Positions 1-4,938 of a DNA stretch of 6,217 nt are shown here, in pieces. Source of the stretch: Bacillota bacterium (GTDB taxonomy: Bacteria; Bacillota; Clostridia; Christensenellales; CAG-138). The stretch is taken from assembly GCA_023458355.1 (NCBI GenBank), contig JAEWZS010000236.1, positions 1 to 6,217 of the forward strand. The letters run 5' to 3'. Both the position numbers and the translations under genes were made by a program. Each line of letters begins with the position of its first letter. Positions within the stretch are counted from its first letter, which is position 1. A model generated the notes under the pieces. That model was given only the letters and a program-made list of their open reading frames with translations, had not been told where the DNA came from and did no database searches.

Positions 1-6
1 TTACCA

Positions 7-123
7 TTCCGGTGGTTAAGCGAAGGGGTCCCACCTGTTCCCATTCCGAACACAGTCGTTAAGCCCTTCTACGCCCAAAATACTGTGCTGGTGACGGCAT
101 GGAAAGATAGGTAGCCGCCGGAT
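7..123 (+). rRNA. rrf: 5S ribosomal RNA
   Basis: This is the 5S component of the large ribosomal subunit. The 5' segment TCCGGTGG (8-15) pairs with CCGCCGGA (115-122) to form helix I. The hallmark internal blocks GCGAAGGGGTCCCACC, TTCCCATTCCGAACAC, GTTAAGCCC and GGTAGCCGCCGG all appear in the usual order. The length of about 117 bases is normal for bacteria, so the gene appears complete although it starts close to the window edge. Loop B reads ACAGTCGTTAAG rather than the commoner ACGGAAGTTAAG, a small lineage difference. No tRNA follows and a terminator comes directly after, so it is probably the last gene of an rRNA operon whose 16S and 23S lie upstream. Exact ends are set from helix I and may be off by one to three bases. 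Confidence 0.96.
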
Positions 124-132
124 CCCAATCAG

Positions 133-159
133 AAAAGTGACCGTTTAGGTCACTTTTTT
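133..159 (+). terminator. Intrinsic terminator of the 5S/rRNA transcript
   Basis: A perfect 10-bp stem, AAAAGTGACC (133-142) with GGTCACTTTT (148-157), closes a 5-base GTTTA loop. It runs into a T tract at 154-159. It starts 10 bases after the end of the 5S gene, the expected place for release of the rRNA transcript. Confidence 0.93.
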
Positions 160-244
160 GTGTTGGTTTATATTTTTAGCGCCCTGCGGCATACGCATAA
201 TTGAAACCAATTCCTAACATAAATGCATATGTTGAGGAGCTGCC

Positions 245-1120
245 ATGGTGATTCGACTAAACATCCGAAAAATATTTCTTGTTATAGGCTTCTGCATAGC
301 CCTGCTTCTTTATGTGCTGTCATTTATGAACATGTACGATAAGGTGCAGGCGGCCTCCACGGGTGCAAAGGTGGGCGTTTTTCTGCCAATCATCATGTAC
401 CATGGCATTCATAAAACGAACGCCGAAACCGGTGCGTATATCATCTCGGCCGATACGCTGGAAAGCGACCTGCGCTACCTTAAGGAGAACGGCTATACAA
501 CCATTCTCATGAGCGACCTGGTCGATTATATAAACGAGGGAAGGGAATTACCACAGAAGCCTGTGATGCTCACCTTCGATGATGGGCAGAGCAACAACAT
601 AGTCTATGCCGTGCCGCTCCTTGAAAAATACGGTATGAAGGCAGTCTTTGCGGTGGTCGGGACGTTTACGGAAAATGCATATAAAATACAACATTATAAC
701 GATAACTATTCTTATATGACCTGGGAGGATATCGCAGGGTTGAAGAGGCTTCCTTATATCGAGATTGCCAACCACAGTTACGGAATGCATGCGTGGGGAG
801 GCAGACTCGGCGCCATGAGAAAGATCTTCGAATCCGAGGAAGACTATGAAAAATCGCTTTGGGACGACGTTACGAAGCTGCAAAACACGCTGGCCGAGCG
901 CTGCGGGGTACTGCCCGTCACATTTGTTTACCCGTATGGCTTAACGAGCCAGGGCAGCGAGGATGCACTCAAAGAAATGGGCTTTTGTGTCACTTTGATT
1001 TGCCGCGAAAGCCCGAATTATATTGCGCGTGATCCTGACGAACTGTACCGCCTCAATCGCTATAACCGTGACGGAAGGATGAGTACCGAGGCGTTCATGG
1101 CGCGTGCGACGAAACCTTAA
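245..1120 (+). CDS. Polysaccharide deacetylase (CE4 / NodB fold), membrane-anchored or secreted
   Basis: This is a 291-residue metal-dependent deacetylase of carbohydrate esterase family 4, expected to remove N- or O-acetyl groups from a cell-wall or extracellular polysaccharide outside the membrane. Seen in the sequence: a basic N-terminus and hydrophobic segment (residues 9-28), a possible signal peptidase site after V34-Q35-A36, the entry strand PIIMYHGI (48-55), motif 1 TFDDG (110-114) with the catalytic and metal aspartates D112/D113, metal-site histidines in NHSYGMH (H177, H182), motif 3 FVYPYG (227-232), and LNRYNR near the end. The HxxxxH spacing, one residue longer than the textbook HxxxH, is from memory common in clostridial relatives. 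The start is ATG with GAGGAG at 234-239, five bases upstream; GTG at 248 is a less likely alternative. The natural substrate (peptidoglycan, poly-GlcNAc or xylan) cannot be told. No convincing promoter was found; TTGAAA at 201-206 has only a poor -10 partner. The gene converges with the next one and overlaps it by four bases. Confidence 0.9.
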   Translation: MVIRLNIRKIFLVIGFCIALLLYVLSFMNMYDKVQAASTGAKVGVFLPIIMYHGIHKTNAETGAYIISADTLESDLRYLKENGYTTILMSDLVDYINEGRELPQKPVMLTFDDGQSNNIVYAVPLLEKYGMKAVFAVVGTFTENAYKIQHYNDNYSYMTWEDIAGLKRLPYIEIANHSYGMHAWGGRLGAMRKIFESEEDYEKSLWDDVTKLQNTLAERCGVLPVTFVYPYGLTSQGSEDALKEMGFCVTLICRESPNYIARDPDELYRLNRYNRDGRMSTEAFMARATKP

Positions 1121-1131
1121 TATAAGGTTTT
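1112..1131. terminator. Short hairpin shared by two convergent gene ends
   Basis: AAACCTTA (1112-1119) and TAAGGTTT (1123-1130) form a perfect 8-bp stem around a 3-base loop. The T run on the + strand is only TTTT (1128-1131), and on the - strand only TTT. It contains both stop codons: TAA of the deacetylase (1118-1120) and TAA of the methyltransferase (1119-1117 on the complement). It may act as a weak two-way terminator, but the stem is AT-rich and a terminator role is inferred only from its position. Confidence 0.4.
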
Positions 1132-1935
1132 ATCGCACTTCCTGCCGATATAAAGAAAGTGTTCCGCAAAGGAAAGCAGATTTTCGCGTTCGCATGTGGC
1201 GACAGCAAATTTGAGATAAGCTTGATACGCTTCCTCTCCCTGCGACTGCAGTGTTTGATACCAAGGGGAGTAAATTCCTTCGCTCGACAGATAGTGGAGC
1301 GTTTTCAGCGGAAATTGCTCCATAAACGGCAGCACATCCTGTTGGCGGATGAAATAAGCGTCTGTAAACGCCATGCCGGAAAAGGGAAGATCATCTTCCA
1401 TAAACTTATAATCTGCCTGTACCTCCGGTTTAAGGATGGCCTCAGGCATTTCTCTTAGATAATAGAGGATTCCTGCATAGGAGGAAATGAAAGACACACT
1501 TAGAGTCCCGCCCGGCTTAAGAAGCGAAAGACAGGCGTTTACAGACGCTATACGGTCGCTTTCTTCGAGCAGATGATACATAGGGCCCATAAGCAAAATG
1601 TGGTCGAAGCGCTCGGCTTTGAGCGCTCCCAAATCGCGCGCGTCGCCCGAAAGTGCGCGAAGCGAAAGCCCAAGCTGTTGAGCCTTATTTTTAGCAAATG
1701 CCACATTACCTTCGGAGAGATCAAACAACGTCACGTCACAGCCTTGCTCCGCGAGCCAAAGCGAATAACGACCGGGGCCGCCGCCGCAGTCGAGCACTTT
1801 TTGGCCCGGTTTTAAGTACTTGGCGATGAAATGGCGGTTGATGTCAAACTCGAAACGAGCCTTTAAAAGCCTGTTCCATTCAGCATCCACGTCTTCATCG
1901 TAAAACCTTTTGACATTTTCGCATGATTGCAGCAT
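1117..1935 (-). CDS. Class I SAM-dependent methyltransferase, substrate unknown
   Basis: This 272-residue soluble protein has a Rossmann-type methyltransferase fold. It would move a methyl group from S-adenosylmethionine to an unidentified acceptor. Motif I is VLDCGGGPGRY (residues 47-57), the glycine-rich SAM loop. It is followed by the acidic end of strand 2 at D72 (VTLFDLS), GDARDL (97-102), and the motif IV-like FDHILLMGPMYHL (110-122), which is typical of the UbiE/Methyltransf_25-like group. The C-terminal third carries no motif that I can assign and probably shapes the acceptor site. Start choice: a longer frame opens at GTG 1944, but that codon lies inside GGGGGTGA (1948-1941 on the complement), which is itself a good ribosome binding site five bases before ATG 1935, so ATG 1935 is preferred. 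A plausible promoter lies at 1996-1967. The upstream same-strand SRAP gene ends 150 bases away with no clear terminator between, so some read-through is possible. Confidence 0.87.
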   Translation of the reverse strand: MLQSCENVKRFYDEDVDAEWNRLLKARFEFDINRHFIAKYLKPGQKVLDCGGGPGRYSLWLAEQGCDVTLFDLSEGNVAFAKNKAQQLGLSLRALSGDARDLGALKAERFDHILLMGPMYHLLEESDRIASVNACLSLLKPGGTLSVSFISSYAGILYYLREMPEAILKPEVQADYKFMEDDLPFSGMAFTDAYFIRQQDVLPFMEQFPLKTLHYLSSEGIYSPWYQTLQSQGEEAYQAYLKFAVATCERENLLSFAEHFLYIGRKCDKTLY

Positions 1936-1966
1936 ATCGCTCACCCCCGAAAAGTAAATTTCGTCT

Positions 1967-1996
1967 ATGCTAACACAATGCTATGCGATGCGTCAA
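1967..1996 (-). promoter_or_regulatory. Predicted promoter of the methyltransferase gene
   Basis: On the complement, TTGACG (1996-1991) is followed after 18 bp by TAGCAT (1972-1967). That puts a start near 1960 and a short leader of about 25 bases. The -35 matches consensus at five of six positions and the -10 at four of six. ATGCTA occurs twice on the + strand across the spacer and -10 (1966-1971 and 1978-1983), which could serve as an operator, but that is speculation. Confidence 0.5.
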
Positions 1997-2085
1997 GACG
2001 GGGGATAGAATATATTTCAAGTTTTATATGTTCATATGAATAATGCGGATGTAAATATACTTGTCACAAAGAAAATAATTAACGG

Positions 2086-2655
2086 TTATGCGGAGGTTTT
2101 ATACGCGAGTTTAACTCCGTGAAAATGAGATGTATCACCGATTAACCAACTTTTTGCATTAACAGAGTCGAGTATTACCGGCATGCGTTCATGGATGATA
2201 CGCAAATCGGAATCAGCCTCCTGCGTGAGGATAACAAAGACGGGGAGGTCGCTTTCCTTTTCTATCCGGTAAAGCCCCTCCATGTAGATCACCGACGCAG
2301 AAGGGTTGTAAATTGTGTGTTTGATCTTTTTTCCTGCCGGCTGTGCTTGCCATTCAAAATAATTCGATGCCGGAACAAGGCACCGTTGACCGTCAAGAAG
2401 CGGTTTTCGAAACATCGGCTTTTCTAATAAAGTTTCACTTCGCGCGTTGATGATTTGCGCCTTCCCGTCAAACCCTTTGAACCCCCATTTCATCAAAGCG
2501 GCTCCGTTTGGGGTTAGGATAGGCACTATATTCGTTGGAAATATTTCGCCGGTTTTGACTGTATTTAGCTTCGCGGCGTCAACTTTTTGCTGAACTTCGC
2601 GCATGATATCTTGAAGCTCATCGTCCTCAATAACGATATAGTATCGTCCGCACAT
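2086..2655 (-). CDS. SRAP-family abasic-site DNA-protein crosslinking protein (HMCES/YedK type)
   Basis: This 189-residue SOS-response-associated peptidase-like protein is a homologue of human HMCES and E. coli YedK. The family binds abasic sites in single-stranded DNA at forks and forms a thiazolidine crosslink through its N-terminal cysteine, which prevents strand breakage. Every key position is visible: C2 directly after the start Met (MCGRYY), N70 in INARSE, E101 in NYFEW, and H155 in IHERMP, along with MKWGF (55-59) and CLVPASNYFEW (92-102). The start decides function, because the Met must be removed to expose C2. ATG 2655 has GGAGG at 2668-2664 eight bases upstream. A longer frame from ATG 2670 would begin inside that binding site, bury the cysteine and be inactive. 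The usual DGFYEW appears here as SNYFEW. The gene is divergent from a Y-family polymerase, consistent with a shared damage-tolerance role. A LexA box lies between them, but on the polymerase side. Confidence 0.95.
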   Translation of the reverse strand: MCGRYYIVIEDDELQDIMREVQQKVDAAKLNTVKTGEIFPTNIVPILTPNGAALMKWGFKGFDGKAQIINARSETLLEKPMFRKPLLDGQRCLVPASNYFEWQAQPAGKKIKHTIYNPSASVIYMEGLYRIEKESDLPVFVILTQEADSDLRIIHERMPVILDSVNAKSWLIGDTSHFHGVKLAYKTSA

Positions 2656-2663
2656 TACTTTAT

Positions 2664-2668
2664 CCTCC
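2664..2668 (-). promoter_or_regulatory. Ribosome binding site fixing the SRAP start
   Basis: GGAGG on the complement lies eight bases before ATG 2655. It overlaps the codon after the upstream in-frame ATG 2670, so ATG 2670 cannot be the start that uses it. Choosing ATG 2655 places the catalytic cysteine at residue 2 as the SRAP family requires. Confidence 0.9.
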
Positions 2669-2678
2669 ATTTACCTTA

Positions 2679-2687
2679 ATCATAGCA
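2679..2687 (-). promoter_or_regulatory. Predicted extended -10 promoter of the SRAP gene
   Basis: The complement reads TG-C-TATGAT (2687-2679), an extended -10 matching five of six core bases. A start near 2672 would give a very short leader before the GGAGG. No good -35 lies 16-18 bp upstream, which extended -10 promoters can tolerate. The element sits in three tandem copies of CATAG (+ strand, 2681-2695). The LexA box at 2750-2763 is about 65 bp away and does not overlap this promoter. Confidence 0.5.
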
Positions 2688-2712
2688 TAGCATAGCTTTT
2701 AAAATTTGGCAG

Positions 2713-2741
2713 TTGATTTATTTACCCCTCAAGCATATAAT
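2713..2741 (+). promoter_or_regulatory. Sigma-A type promoter of the Y-family polymerase operon
   Basis: TTGATT (2713-2718), a 17-bp spacer, and a perfect TATAAT (2736-2741) predict a start near 2748, about 26 bases before the GTG start codon. The LexA box begins at 2750, where bound repressor would block promoter clearance. Confidence 0.85.
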
Positions 2742-2749
2742 AAGCAAAC

Positions 2750-2763
2750 AGAACAAATGTTCG
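2750..2763. promoter_or_regulatory. LexA (DinR) box, SOS operator
   Basis: AGAACAAATGTTCG fits the Gram-positive LexA consensus CGAAC-N4-GTTCG at every position but the first. The GAAC/GTTC arms are perfect, and the centre AAAT fits RNRY. It covers the predicted transcription start of the polymerase gene, and its last base is the first base of the GAGG ribosome binding site (2763-2766). This predicts repression in undamaged cells and induction when LexA is cleaved. Confidence 0.88.
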
Positions 2764-2773
2764 AGGTTTTGAA

Positions 2774-4024
2774 GTGGAGCGTGTAATTCTGCATTCCGAT
2801 ATAAATGCCTGCTACGCTAATATTGAGCTTTTACACCGGCCGGAACTGCGCGGCAATCCCGTTGCTGTCGGCGGTGATGTAGAGGCGCGTCATGGGATCA
2901 TTTTAGCAAAGGATGAGATAGCTAAGCGATTCGGCGTAAAAACAGGCATGGCGTTGTGGCAAGCGCGTGATGTTTGCCCCAAGCTTATCGTCTTGCCGCC
3001 GCGCTATGAGCTGTACATTCGCTTCTCGCGGCTTGTGCGCAGCATTTACGGGGAATATACCGATCAGATCGAATCTTTCGGTCTTGATGAGTGCTGGCTT
3101 GATGTTTCGGGAAGCACGCATCTTTTTGGCGACGGAAAAAAGATTGCCGACAGTATTAGGCAAAGGGTTAAAGACGAGTTGGGTATCACCGTATCTATCG
3201 GCGTTGCATGGAACAAGGTTTTCGCCAAACTCGGCTCCGATCTCAAAAAGCCGGATGCGGTAACGGTAATAACAAAAGATGATTATAAGCAAAAAGTTTG
3301 GTCGCTTCCTGCGGCTGATTTACTCTATGTCGGTCCTGCAACGCGCAAGAAGCTGTACGACCGAGGCGTTTATACCATCGGTGATCTCGCTAGGGTTGAA
3401 CCTCAATATTTACATGATTGGTTCGGGAAATGGGGATTTGTACTTTCAACTTTTGCAAACGGGTTAGATCCCAGCCCTGTTATGCAGGCGGATGAAGAAG
3501 CGGCCGTAAAAAGCATCGGAAATTCAACCACAACACCGCGCGATCTAAAATGCGACCAGGATGCTAAAATTATCTACTTTATGCTGGCCGAAAGTGTAGC
3601 GGAGCGAATGCGCGAACAGGGTTTCTTGTGCCGTACCGTGCAGATAAGCATGCGGGATAATGGCTTATATTGCTTTGAACGCCAGATGAAATTGCCCCAG
3701 CCTACCTGCTTAGCTTCGGAGCTGTGTGCAGTTGCATTAAAGTTGCTTCGCCAAAGCTATACTTGGCACAAGCCGCTTCGGAGCATCGGCATCCGCGCCG
3801 CCGACCTTGTACCTGAACAAGCACCTTGGCAGCTTACGCTTTTTGAGGATGAATCCGCCCGATTAAAACAAGAAAAGCTTGAACGTACGGTGGATGGCCT
3901 CCGTTACCGTTTTGGCCACTATGCCATCAACCGGGCAATCGTTACCATGGACAATACTTTGACCAACATAAACCCCAAAGAGGATCATATTATCCATCCT
4001 GTAGGATTTTTCAAGGCTATGTGA
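2774..4024 (+). CDS. dinB: Y-family translesion DNA polymerase (DNA polymerase IV / UvrX-YqjW type)
   Basis: This 416-residue error-prone polymerase copies past damaged template bases. The palm carries metal-binding D9 (HSDINACY) and the pair D105-E106 (SFGLDECWLD). Y14 sits at the steric-gate position that excludes ribonucleotides, as in archaeal Dpo4. SIGVAWNKVFAK (141-152) is the conserved palm signature, DLLYVGPATRKKL (182-194) begins the helix-hairpin-helix thumb, and QLTLF (353-357) is a sliding-clamp-binding motif placed before a roughly 60-residue tail. That tail, with its RYRFG(H) element, is like the Firmicutes UvrX/YqjW branch rather than E. coli DinB, where the clamp motif is terminal. 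Start: GTG with GAGG at 2763-2766, seven bases upstream; the frame begins directly with the family's first beta strand. The gene has its own promoter and LexA box. It is followed after 18 bases by a small gene with a strong ribosome binding site, so the two form an operon. All catalytic residues are present, with no sign of decay. Confidence 0.95.
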   Translation: MERVILHSDINACYANIELLHRPELRGNPVAVGGDVEARHGIILAKDEIAKRFGVKTGMALWQARDVCPKLIVLPPRYELYIRFSRLVRSIYGEYTDQIESFGLDECWLDVSGSTHLFGDGKKIADSIRQRVKDELGITVSIGVAWNKVFAKLGSDLKKPDAVTVITKDDYKQKVWSLPAADLLYVGPATRKKLYDRGVYTIGDLARVEPQYLHDWFGKWGFVLSTFANGLDPSPVMQADEEAAVKSIGNSTTTPRDLKCDQDAKIIYFMLAESVAERMREQGFLCRTVQISMRDNGLYCFERQMKLPQPTCLASELCAVALKLLRQSYTWHKPLRSIGIRAADLVPEQAPWQLTLFEDESARLKQEKLERTVDGLRYRFGHYAINRAIVTMDNTLTNINPKEDHIIHPVGFFKAM

Positions 4025-4042
4025 TAGAAGGAGGTAAGCACC

Positions 4043-4297
4043 ATGCAGATGCAACCCTCGGCGCATAAGGTTTACGTCGGCGTGGTGGCGCATTTCTCCT
4101 CCACAGGCCGGCTTATACCTATATCCATCGAATGGGAGGATGGAAGAAAGTTCGAAATTGACGAGATAACCAACGTGTGCCGCGCTGCGTCTACCAAGGC
4201 CGGAGGCGCTGGAATTCGCTATACGGTTCGTATAGGAAAAGCATTCCGTCACCTTTTTCTTGAGGAGGATAAGTGGTTTATCGAGATGAAGAGCTAA
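4043..4297 (+). CDS. Small conserved-looking protein downstream of dinB, function unknown
   Basis: This 84-residue soluble protein has no signal peptide or membrane segment. It starts at ATG 4043 with GGAGG at 4030-4034, eight bases upstream, inside an 18-base gap after the polymerase, so it is almost certainly co-transcribed and SOS-regulated with it. The sequence alternates short strand-like stretches: KVYVGVVAHFSSTGRLIPIS (9-28), EWEDGRKFEID (30-40), AASTKAGGAGIRYTVRI (48-64), and a terminal FLEEDKWFIE. This suggests a compact beta-rich fold. From memory, similar proteins with the WEDGR-F-ID and KAGG-G-RYT blocks follow Y-family polymerases in other Firmicutes. It is not the YolD-like protein that accompanies B. 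subtilis UvrX, although the position is analogous. A role as a partner or modulator of the polymerase is inference from position only. Confidence 0.85.
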   Translation: MQMQPSAHKVYVGVVAHFSSTGRLIPISIEWEDGRKFEIDEITNVCRAASTKAGGAGIRYTVRIGKAFRHLFLEEDKWFIEMKS

Positions 4298-4330
4298 TCA
4301 TGCTGAAGTAACGAAGAGTGTGCGTAATAT

Positions 4331-4365
4331 AACAAAAAAGCCCCAATCTTGGAGCTTTCTGTTTT
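4331..4365. terminator. Bidirectional intrinsic terminator (dinB operon and tRNA remnant)
   Basis: A 10-bp stem, AAAGCCCCAA (4337-4346) with TTGGAGCTTT (4349-4358), has one C/A mismatch on the + strand. Read on the complement the mismatch is a G-T wobble, and six Ts follow (4339-4334), making it a clearly better terminator in the minus direction. There it lies seven bases after the CCA end of the tRNA-like fragment. On the + strand it is followed by CTGTTTT and would close the dinB operon, whose last stop codon is at 4297. Confidence 0.75.
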
Positions 4366-4387
4366 GGCTGCGGAACTAGGATTTGAA
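4365..4387 (-). other. 3' fragment of a tRNA-Gln gene, probable integration attachment site
   Basis: On the complement this stretch can be read as tRNA positions 54-76: T-loop TTCAAAT (4387-4381), 3' T-stem strand CCTAG (4380-4376), 3' acceptor strand TTCCGCA (4375-4369), discriminator G (4368), then CCA (4367-4365). A G discriminator with a terminal A72 (a U1-A72 pair) fits bacterial tRNA-Gln. Homology stops exactly at the T-loop boundary: the preceding bases (TTAAC) do not pair with CCTAG, and no D-arm, anticodon arm or 5' acceptor strand follows at higher coordinates. A terminator comes directly after the CCA. A clean 23-base 3' tRNA end is the classic duplicate left by a tyrosine-recombinase element. 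In that case the element would lie to the right, with the intact tRNA at its far end. The tRNA identity is inferred, and no partner copy is in the window. Confidence 0.62.
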
Positions 4388-4501
4388 GTTAATGACCTCG
4401 GTAAAACGTGGGTGAATAGTGGTTAATCGGTTCTCGAAAGCCCAGAGAATTAGGGCTTGTTGTTAATCCCTCTAAACAAGAAATAGAGCGATTTAATTTT
4501 G

Positions 4502-4522
4502 TAAGGGGTAAATTAAGGGGTA
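4502..4522 (+). repeat. Tandem 9-bp repeat TAAGGGGTA, copies 1 and 2
   Basis: TAAGGGGTA occurs at 4502-4510 and 4514-4522, separated by AAT, so the period is 12 bp. The same 9-mer appears again at 4811-4819 and, inverted, at 4958-4950. Paired short direct repeats about 115 bp from a tRNA-end fragment resemble arm-type binding sites of tyrosine recombinases. That reading is an inference. Confidence 0.6.
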
Positions 4523-4552
4523 GAAATCGACGACCGCAAGTTCCTATTTTTC

Positions 4553-4575
4553 AAGACCGCTTCGGCGGTCTTTTG
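4553..4575 (+). terminator. Intrinsic terminator with UUCG tetraloop
   Basis: A perfect 8-bp stem, AAGACCGC (4553-4560) with GCGGTCTT (4565-4572), closes a very stable TTCG loop and runs into TTTTG. The orientation is + because the complement lacks a T tract. No gene on the + strand ends just before it. It may have terminated a now-lost gene of an inserted element, or it may back up the terminator at 4331-4365. Confidence 0.82.
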
Positions 4576-4679
4576 TTAACCGTGACTTATACAAATAGAA
4601 AAGTGACTTGAAATGATTTCTTGCAAATTTACTGTGGTGCATTTCTCTTGGCCAACACATCAAAAGCAATGATACTTAG

Positions 4680-4829
4680 GCTTTCTTTGTTCGACTAAAA
4701 GCAAAAACTGTGGTGGGAGAGTTTGCTCTTGGTGTAGGGAGAGCAGCCATCGCCCTACAACCACCCGACCTCAGGATTACCATACCGCTAAAAATCGAAG
4801 CGTACAATAATAAGGGGTACGAGGAATGA
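4680..4829 (+). pseudogene. Possible decayed C-terminal coding fragment, unidentified
   Basis: An open stretch of 49 codons ends at TGA (4827-4829), with a stop codon directly upstream and no start codon with a ribosome binding site. The predicted peptide begins AFFVRLKAKTVVGEFALG and continues through VGRAAIALQPPDLRITIPLK, a plausible protein-like composition. The complementary strand is also open (4906-4676) but has no ribosome binding site. I do not recognise the family. It could be a real remnant, a conserved non-coding element, or chance. Confidence 0.2.
4811..4819 (+). repeat. TAAGGGGTA repeat, copy 3
   Basis: This is a third exact copy of the 9-mer found at 4502 and 4514, in the same orientation and about 300 bp further on. 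A fourth, inverted copy lies at 4958-4950 inside the last codons of the TetR gene. Confidence 0.5.
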
Positions 4830-4938
4830 TAAAAACAGGTTACCGTTCTGATTATTGCAGGATATTTTATACTTTGGCTGTAAGTGACTATATTTGAGGT
4901 TCGCATTGCGAATGCGCTAAAACAGGATACTCCCGCCC

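Larger units (their letters stand above)
4388..4938. other. Gene-poor stretch, possible end or scar of an integrated element
   Basis: No intact gene with a ribosome binding site is seen here on either strand, and the base composition is visibly more AT-rich than the flanking genes. It contains a weak hairpin AAGCCC/GGGCTT (4438-4443, 4453-4458), two tandem TAAGGGGTA repeats, a good intrinsic terminator at 4553-4575, GTGACTT at 4582-4588 and again at 4603-4609, ACTGTGGTG at 4631-4639 and 4707-4715, a possible coding remnant at 4680-4829, and the palindrome TTCGCATTGCGAA (4900-4912) just beyond the end of the TetR gene. Together with the tRNA fragment at its left edge this suggests accessory DNA, but no integrase or other mobility gene is recognisable. 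Confidence 0.45.

Noticed and set aside
1159..1815. Two + strand open frames across the methyltransferase gene
   Set aside because: Both are shadows of the methyltransferase reading frame, with no binding sites or recognisable motifs.
2031..2040. Palindrome TTCATATGAA as a second LexA box
   Set aside because: It lacks the GAAC-N4-GTTC arms, is only AT-rich symmetry, and lies about 45 bp beyond the SRAP stop codon, away from SOS promoters.
2903..3467. Several open frames on both strands inside dinB
   Set aside because: The Y-family polymerase frame carries all catalytic motifs through this region, so the others are shadows.
3863..4252. 129-codon minus-strand frame spanning the end of dinB and the small downstream gene
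   Set aside because: It lies opposite two well-supported genes that have ribosome binding sites, and has none itself.
4365..4445. A complete tRNA gene on the minus strand
   Set aside because: Only positions 54-76 match. The 5' T-stem strand, anticodon arm, D-arm and 5' acceptor strand are missing.
4676..4906. 76-codon open frame on the minus strand
   Set aside because: No ribosome binding site before its ATG, and a Cys/Arg/Ser/Pro-rich composition typical of an antisense reading. The opposite strand has the more protein-like frame.
4900..4912. TTCGCATTGCGAA hairpin as terminator of tetR
   Set aside because: A symmetrical short stem exists about 27 bases after the tetR stop, but no T tract follows in the direction of transcription.
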